A stretch of 64,000 nucleotides of DNA from NCBI GenBank assembly GCA_021014325.1, contig CM037475.1:4061001-4125000 (forward strand), in the 5' to 3' direction. Shown one piece after another: positions 15,301-24,300 of this stretch. The position numbers and the translations under genes were made by a program. Under the pieces are notes generated by a model, which was not told the DNA's origin, searched no databases, and saw nothing but the letters and a program-made list of their open reading frames with translations. The stretch's first letter is position 1; each line of letters opens with the position of its first letter. This DNA is from Plazaster borealis (taxonomy: Eukaryota > Echinodermata > Asteroidea > Forcipulatida > Labidiasteridae).

Positions 15301-18300
15301 GCAGACCATATTGTACGTACCACGTATCACACGCACAATGTACACAGTCATGGCGACCTTCCGCTTGTTTTGCGGTAAACTTATCGGTGTTTTTACACAC
15401 GAAATACCGTGATTTGAAAGGATTTTATAAAGGGTTTTAGGTACATAAGTCATGTTGGTAACAGAGGCATTCATTTTCATTTCCAAAGGTATGTTGTGAT
15501 TATTTTGAATCACTTTTGTAGCCTTGTTTTTCTTTGAGACAACAGTACAGTTGAGAAAGCTTACCGTGGAACTATGCGCTTATGCCCTGCTACGGCCCAT
15601 AGAAGAACACGCTTTACAGGGCGCCGTAAGCGCATAATTCTTTGGTGAGCAGTGCCATGAAATTTGGCCCTGATCTGTGACTCAATTTTGCCGAGACCAA
15701 GTTCTGAATGACTTACTTTGACAAGTCGCTTTCCTTGGTGACCGACACTTTCTCTTTCTGATGTATAGACATCCACCAGACCTGTCAAAGTTGTGAAGCC
15801 AAAAATTGAGATTAGAAACGCAAGACACTTCAACATTCTGAGAACACATAGAGTAAATGACAACAAAGGAAATAAGCTGCTGCAAACTGCTCACCAACCA
15901 AAATGACTTGCGGTATAAATTGCCTCATGTTTCAACCCTAGCAGAGACTTTCTCAAATGCTCTGCTCGGGTCGAAAAGTAATACGCCATTAACAATTTTA
16001 CAGTTTCTTTATTAAAAATGTTTAATAATAAATCCTGTGTAATGATTCCACCTGAAATAAATTAATAAACTTTTTTTGTGTACATAATATTTTGTCTGTA
16101 CAAATTTTAACAGATGATTCAGTTTCAAAATGAAAAACATGCAAAAACTTTTGCATATGTCACGGAAAATGCAAAAAATACCTGTAACATGATAAATAGT
16201 ATGTAAGACAGTAGGAGGGTTGACTGTGTACTGTGTAGATGCATCCATCACACGATATCATAATATGGCTCGCTGGCATAGTTTATCTATCATTCAAAAC
16301 AACAGTGGGTGATACTGAATGGTCAAACAGTAGGAGGGTTGACTATGTACTGTGTAGATATATTTACCACATGATATCATATTGTAGGCTAGCGTAGTTT
16401 ATCTATTATTCGTGGCCGAGCGGATAAGAGCACCGGACTCAAGCTCTGGTGTGTCTGATCGGCAGAGTGTGGGTTTGAGTCCTGGTCGTGGCACTTATGT
16501 CCCTGAGCAATATACTTTACCATAATTGCTTTGGATGGGATATTAAGCTGTAGGTCCAGTGTACTAGGATTGGTAGTGCACGTAAAAGAACCCAGAACAA
16601 TTATCATAGAAGAGTAGGGGTTAACCCCTGTGTTTCTGGTTCACACAGCAAGCACCCTTGTTTACAGGTTTCCTCAGGCTTGCAAGCTACAGTGATTAAG
16701 TTCACTTGTGAGGCATCCTTGGTTTCATTACCAGAAATATATATTAATAATAATAATAAAACCACAGTAGATGGTATTGAATGGTCAAACAGTAGGAGAA
16801 TTAAAATAAATTTAAAAAAACAAAAACAAAATTAGCTGGTCCAACTGTAAATTTTACGAATGAGCTTCTGACAAATGGCAGTTACCTGGTTGAGAATGCT
16901 CAGCCAGCCAGCTTCCAAATGTCAAGTTAGGATTTGAAAGTTTGCATGGTTGGAGTACAATCAGGTGAGGTTTGCAGTGAAACCATGTGTAAAATCTCTT
17001 TTGAGTTAGTGGTGGTTCTGAGAAGAACCGTGATTTAACAAATCTATCACACCACCAGTTCTTCTCAGAACCACCGCTAACTCAAAAGAGATTTTACACA
17101 CAGTGTCACCGCAAACCTCACCTGATTCCAAATGTCACTTACACTTGGAGAAATAATTTTGGGTTGAACAAAGAAAAATTGACTAGAGCGGGATTTGAAC
17201 CAACGACCTCCGGTTTAACGTGCCGGCGCTCTACCAACTGAGCTATCTAGCTCTATGTTGGCGGTCTCCCTATTTTGTCAATATCTTTGTTCGGGGGAGT
17301 GCCAGTCAGAAGCCATTCAACCTGTAACTGCTGTATAGCCATGGATCACACCCAAGTATACGATACAACCTGGGAAGCGGCAGCCAGGGGATCACCTTAA
17401 GGGGATGGGACTTTTTATATCAGATATCAAATAATAAACCACAAGGGAAACTGACTGGGGAAATAATAACATTAATTGGGTCAAGTTATTGTCTGTGAAT
17501 GAAAAAAATAAAAAATACTGACCTGGTGTAAGGCTGCACGTCTGCAGTGTACGGATGACGTGGGTTAGTTCACCTTTCAGGTTGGCGCCGTTAGACGACT
17601 TTAGCGTTTCCAACATGGCGGCCACCTCAGCATACCCCTCCCCATCGACGTCAAACTGACCAAACGCCTGGGAAGGAAAAACAAATTCATAAAATATTTC
17701 TTTAAGGTGGCATCTTTTGTGGCAATTCAAGCATACATTCAACCCATTAATCAAGTTCATCAAATTATTTACTGCCAAACAAACTGCCAGACTAAATTCT
17801 TTTTTAAGATATTACAATTTGTTTTAAATAAAGACATAACTGCAGTCAGGCCGTTTCTGATTTAGCAGCTACGGCTTGATCAATCAATAACAAGCATTGT
17901 CTAGAGAAACAGCCTTAGAAATAGCTTTAAAAACAGCTTTAGCAGTAGACTGTGCCAGTCTCGCTTATTGTTAGAAACCCCATTTCCCAATCACGCCCAA
18001 ATGTGTGCGTCTATTACATAGGTTTAATTACAACATGCCTGTCAGTTTGGCAAAATTCTTAATTTTTTACAAGTAACTGGAAACGGAGGTCAAGTCTCAT
18101 TACAGGTTTTCTTCGTTATTTTGTTGAATTTATTTTACTTTCATATTGTTAATCACTTAGTTTTACATTCCCAACAACATATATAATTTTCATAGCCCTA
18201 AACTACGTTAAACTAAAATAGTTGACAAAACAAAATCCTGCCCTGTAAAACTGCGCATATGGTTGGGACCACAATGGTCCGGGAAGTTCAAATATACGCG

Positions 18301-21300
18301 AGACTTGCACAGTCTATAAAAAGCTATTATAATCAACAACAAAAGTTTAAGGGAAAAACATCTCATTTATGAACTTTATAGGTTTTAAAACTTATTTTTA
18401 CCACAAAGTAGGAAAATTTGGAAAATTGAAGAAAACCTACCTCAACACAGTCCTCACGTCCAACCCCTCTCGTCATGAGCAAGTCACAGAATTGAGACAA
18501 AGAAACAATTTCCTAAGATAGAAGTGAAGGGAAAGAATGAACACAAATTCTTTTGTTATCCATGAACTAGCGAAAAAAGTCTTTTAAAGGTATCGTACAT
18601 GTTTGGTAATGACTCACAACAAATATTAGCATAAAAACTTACTTGGTAACAAGCAACGGAGAGCTGTTGATAGTATAAAACATTGTGAGAAACGACTCCC
18701 TCTGAAGTAACCTAGTTTTTGAGAAAGAGGTAATTTCTCACTAAAATAATAAAAACTTCTTGCAAGAAGTTTTTATTCCTATCTGAAAGCACGCATATTT
18801 GTACAACAAGGGTGTTTTTTCTTCCATCATTTTCTTGCAACTTCGATGACCAATTGAGCCCAAATTTTCACAGGCTTGTTATTTTATGCATATGTTGGGA
18901 TACACCAAGTGAGAACACTGGTCTTTGACAATTTCCAAACGTGTTCAGTGCCTTTAAGTGCTTGCAAAATTGATTAAGCACTAAAACTAGATGCTTGACG
19001 GGAATAGGTTACAAGCTAAAATATGTGATACAAAGTGGTGTGTCGTGGTCTAACGATCTGGTGCAAATGCCTTTAAAGCTAATTTATGATGTTATCAAAG
19101 TATGGGTTCGGGTCCAGAGATAAAGTGCTATATAAAAATTGTGTATTGTTATGGTTATTACTATCAATTAGCAATATATTCTGCTTAAACAGTTCTTGGT
19201 GAATTTTTACGGAAAAGATGTAAGAAGACAGGGGTCAAGGGTCAAATGGGGTTATCATGAACTGACCTCATGTCTTAGTTCTCTGTCCTCCAGCCATCGC
19301 AGAATGTGACCGTGGTGTTGCTGTAGGACCGTCTCTGGGATGTCATCCCTGTTGAGAAAAAAATACAATCAAGAATTTCTCCCGGTCATTATGGCAACCA
19401 TCTTGTGTTTCTGTCATTCGAATCATTGTAACCAAACAGAGGCTGGATGGGAAAATAGTCTGGTCACCTTTTATTATGTATTTGAATTGGCAGGGTTCTC
19501 GATATGCACGAATTGCGTACCGATACATCCGAATAAGGCAACAAAACAATTTGTTGGTTTTTTTTGTTGTTTTTTTTTTTGTTTTTTGGGGGGGGGAACT
19601 TAAGATCAAATTCACAAAAATCTTCAAGGTTACACCATTAAGAATGCCACAGATGGCACAGTAGGGCTTTTACCACCAAGACAAAGACCAAGTAGAAAAC
19701 ATTCCGAGGACCTTGTTTCAATTCAGCGTGGTTAGGTCAAACTTCCAAAATTTGGGTTCAGAATGCACCCCCCCCCCCCCACTATCTTGGTGCTTTGCGA
19801 AATCGACCCCTGGCCTTATCTAAGACCAAACATTTAGGACAGAGAGGGGAGAGTTCTAGAGGATAGGGGAAGGTCTCTAGCCAAAAACACTAAGGATTAG
19901 GGTTTAAAAATAATCAGGACTTGATTTTCAAGAAAATCTCCACTAGACCACAGCTCTTGTACTTTTTGTATCTCAGAACTTTCACTGGACCAGAGATGCT
20001 TTTTTCAAAACCTTATATTTTTCTTTTGTTCATATTTGGAATTAAAAAAACTTAACCCAAACCCACCTGGATCTCTCCAAAATCCTTTCTTTAAAAATTA
20101 AATTAAATTGGAGGATTTTAGAAGATTGAGAGCTGTAGGCCCACATAACAAACTGCTTCTCGATGGGTCAGGCATACCAATCTTATCTACCTCCAAACAT
20201 GTCGGTGTTATACAGAAGTTGAGGATATGGGAGGATTGAGGTTACCTGTAGGCAAGTGGGCCATGGGATTAGTAAATCTTCAACAATTTGTGTTTGAAAA
20301 AAACCCACTACCAATGAGGACTTGTTGGGCAGGGCTCGAGTTTGGCGCAAAGTTCCACAAGACTGCAGGGCTTGTAGCTCAAAATGTTTACCAGACCAGA
20401 ATTTATTTAACAACACCAGAATCTAATGAGAAAGATCTTTCTACAAAATTAAACATGTAAACTGTTTTTATTTAAACAAGCAATAATGCAAAGATTTATC
20501 TCGTTTGTCTTATGGGTAAGAATATTTTGATACTCAGCGGAATTGTATTACCAGACTCAAAGTCAACATTTGAACATCATTTCTTTCTGTTAAAAGGTAT
20601 TACACAGTGAGGTATAATTATTCAATTAAAAAACACAAGACTGCTGGTCTTGTCAGGTCATGAGTTTACTGGCCCGGGGCTAAAATCACTGGCCTCGGGC
20701 CTGCGGTACAGTGTCAAATCGAGCCCTGTTGGGTTGTGGGGTTACCAGCCCAATGCTTAAAGGGTCTGTATACGTTTGGAAATGACTCTGAAAATTAATG
20801 GCAATAAAAACTTACTTGTTAAGAAGTACAGCAGCTTTGGATAGTATAATGCATTTTGAGAAACTTTTCACTTCGAACTACTGCGGTTATGGAAAGAATA
20901 TATCACGTTTTATGCCCCAAAATTTGAATCTGAGAAGCGTTGCTGCAGTAATATTCTCAGATCTTGTATTTCAATTGCAGATTATTCTTCCTGCGTGGAC
21001 ATAACCGCTCCAGATTTTTGACAATATCTCAAAAACACTACCACCTTTTGAAATGAAATTTTCACAGGTGAGTTTTATGGTATGTATCTACAACTATATA
21101 GGATTGAAAAAAAACAGTGGGTTCCAATTTAATACCAAACGTATACAGACCCTTTTAATTACTAGACAGTGGGGCAAGACCTGTAAATAAACATTTTGGT
21201 TGAATTCCGTTACCTGATTTTGGAGGCTGCCTCTCGGAGGGATGTGTGATTAAACAGCTGTGACAAATCCAGCTCATTCTTGTCTCCTTCAGTGTCTGCA

Positions 21301-24300
21301 AGTGTGCAAAAGATATCATAAATATTCATCAATCATGTGAACAGATTCCTCTTTTTTCTATGAATATTCATACAAATTTCATGAATATCCATGAAGTTCT
21401 CAGAGCAAGAGCTGAACGTTGTATGTAAATAAAAAAATTGTATGGAAATAAATGTCATATAGACCCATTGCATATGACGTCACACGCTCAAAAAGCGCCC
21501 TCACCGAGACCAAAAAGCGCCCTCACTGAAGCCAAAGGACGCAAATCATTGGATTATAGCAGTTCTTTGTGCGTAAAAATGTGCCGTGACCTAAGCGTCC
21601 CTGATAGCGTTTCGCGTTATGCAAGGGGTCTATTGAATTGAATTTAAAAACAATTACCCTTAAAGGTAGGGTCATACCTAGGTATATGACCCACACAAAA
21701 GTTTGTAATTGTTATTTAAAAGCCTCCTTGTTATAAAGATAGTAATGGCAGTAATTGATCAAAGAATCATATACAAGATCAGCCTACTTGTTTTTAAGGC
21801 AATACATGGTAAATCACCATCCTACATCCATGATCTCATCCAGCCATATGTACCAGTACGTGATCATCTACGTTCAGCTCCTGACAAGTTCCGTCTTGTG
21901 GAACACACTGGAAATAATTCATGGGGATCCCGTTCTTTCCAGGTAGCTGCAGGGAAGGTGTGGAACGGTCTACCACATTCCATCAGAGCCATCCAGACAA
22001 TAGACACTTTCAAATCAACCCTGAAGACCCATCTTTTTCAAAAACATTTCAGTAACATTCACTAGACATTGGAATTTGTAATTGTTCTTGTTCTTTTGCA
22101 CTGCTGGAGAACACCCAGGGGGGAATATTTTTATTGGAGCAAGCGCCATGAGCACTTTTTTGTGGATACCGGCGCTATAGAAGACGTCATTATTATTATT
22201 ATTAATTTGTCCAAAGATTAGAAAGTAATAAAAGTGTGTTGAAAGATTTGAACCTTCAAAGATCACCAAAAGGCGACTTCTTTAACTTGTGTGAATATAG
22301 AGGAGGGAAAAAGTTCCCTTGGAAATGATGTCATTAACTTCTTGTTGATGCCTCATTTTAACTTATAGACCCATTGCATATGACGTCACACTCTCAAAAA
22401 GGAGGCAGATCATTGGACGATAGCTGTTCTCTGTGCGTAAAAACGTGTGCGTGACCTCAGCGTATCTGTAGTGTTTTGCGTTATGCAAGGGGATCTATTG
22501 ATTTCTATAGACCCCGGAACGCACCTCCGACAATGCGCGTCATTTTGGGTGTCAAAACTTTCTTTTGTGCATGTTTGTATACGATTTTGACACCCAAAAT
22601 GGCGGACAGGATAGGCGCATGTAAGTACGCAGCGCGTTGTGCAAGGGGTCTATAGGAATAAGAGTCCAAATGCCACCATGTATGAAACAAAAAGTACAGT
22701 TGGAACCACTAAACTACCAGCTACCAGTAAGACAATGGGTAGACTGATCCCCTGGCTTTACAGGCACTGGTTTTACAGACCCAACAATTTCATTGGATAC
22801 AATGATTTCATTTGATAAACGGGCAGTGACGTAAGCTTTTCATATCTTTGTCATGATTGGTCCACTCCGAAGTGACGTGATCATCAGCTACACCATCAGC
22901 AGGAACTTTTCGATCGTCTGATGCTCTGCGCACATGTACATAATGTTTGTATGTAATGTTGTTTATACACAATGTAATCTGTGTGACTACGAATCTCTGC
23001 CGTGTGAATGGATGCGAAGCAACTGGCAGGCTCAAGGCCGGTATCTGGCGTTATTCACGAGCCTCGAAGTGTGACATCAGATGTTCAGGCTAGACAATGG
23101 GAGTCTTTGTGTCAACAGAGGGCAGCAGACATACCAGAATATTTGCCATTATTTGCTTAGCCTTAGTTCTGACTACGCGCAAATTATCAAGAACAATGGA
23201 TTCACTCTGTACGTTAGCTGCGATAACCGTAGCTCTTGGTCACGTCCCTTTAATATTAGACTGTTGTGAGGATCGAGGTTTATTATTATCGCAACGACCT
23301 GTAAGTCTGCTGCCACCTTGCATTTCCTACTATAAATCCACTCAGCATTTTCGTCTTTTGTACCTGATTTTGCCGGGGTGACCTTTTGACCTTCACCATC
23401 ACTCTGAAAATATAATGAAAGTTTGACAAAAATGAACATAAAACTTGAGAATAAATTTAGATTTATTTTAGGCGCTAAAAACAACTTAGCTGTCGAAAAT
23501 ACTTCTTATTCATTATTGAAATTTACAGGTGCTGAAGTTTCTCATAATTTAGTGAGGAGCACATAAACAAAGACTAAGAGTAATGGATGCTTCTTAACAT
23601 TAGTTTTGACACTTTTGTGTTTGTCACACCATTCCTACCTCCATGGTCACACCTGGAGCATGGGTGGCTCAGGTAGAAATAATATAAGGAACCACACACT
23701 TCCTTGACCATAGTCTCTCTGGGTAAAATTCCGGAGGCGGCTGCCACTTTAATCCCCCCGAATTAAGAAAATTTTGGGTCTTACCTGTCCGGAAGGAGTG
23801 GAGAAAAATATCCTAAGTATGAATAGGCCGTTGGAAAAATTGGAAAGGCGTGAAAAAAGGGCCCAAAACCGGCCTGCGCGACATGAAAAAAATCGCCCTA
23901 CGCCATTTTGTATCGTTTCTTTACTGCGTGTGTGTTCGCGCGTTATGCAATTTCTCCAATCAGTCGGTCATCGTTAAATTACATATTCATTATGACCTTT
24001 AGTGACCCATGTAATGGGAGATTGAATTACAACCAACGAACACTTCTTGGTATCAAAGCCTCATAGCCAAGCAGTGTAGGCTACATGCTATGTATAATAA
24101 TTTGTTCTCTCCCTCTCTTGATACAGGTTCAAATCCCGGTAAGTTCATTGCTTGATTTGATGGATTAATAATGTTTCCCCCTTTCCCCACAGCAATATAC
24201 AGATAGGTACAGACATGGAGAGTAGGTGAGAGAGGAGACAGGACGGTGGAGAGGAGAAACAGAGTGGGAAAGCGCCATTTTTTTCCCCGGATTTTCGAGA

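Noticed and set aside
17160..17255. Functional tRNA gene on the minus strand
   Set aside because: The anticodon arm has a mismatch, position 33 is not T, there is no paired acceptor stem, and the sequence runs into a repeated SINE body.
21459..22499. CR1-like fragment with flanking direct repeats as an LTR-type element
   Set aside because: The flanking repeats are a separate MITE-like family (also seen at 22506 and 47690), and the interior ends with the ATT tail typical of CR1/L2 rather than an LTR structure.
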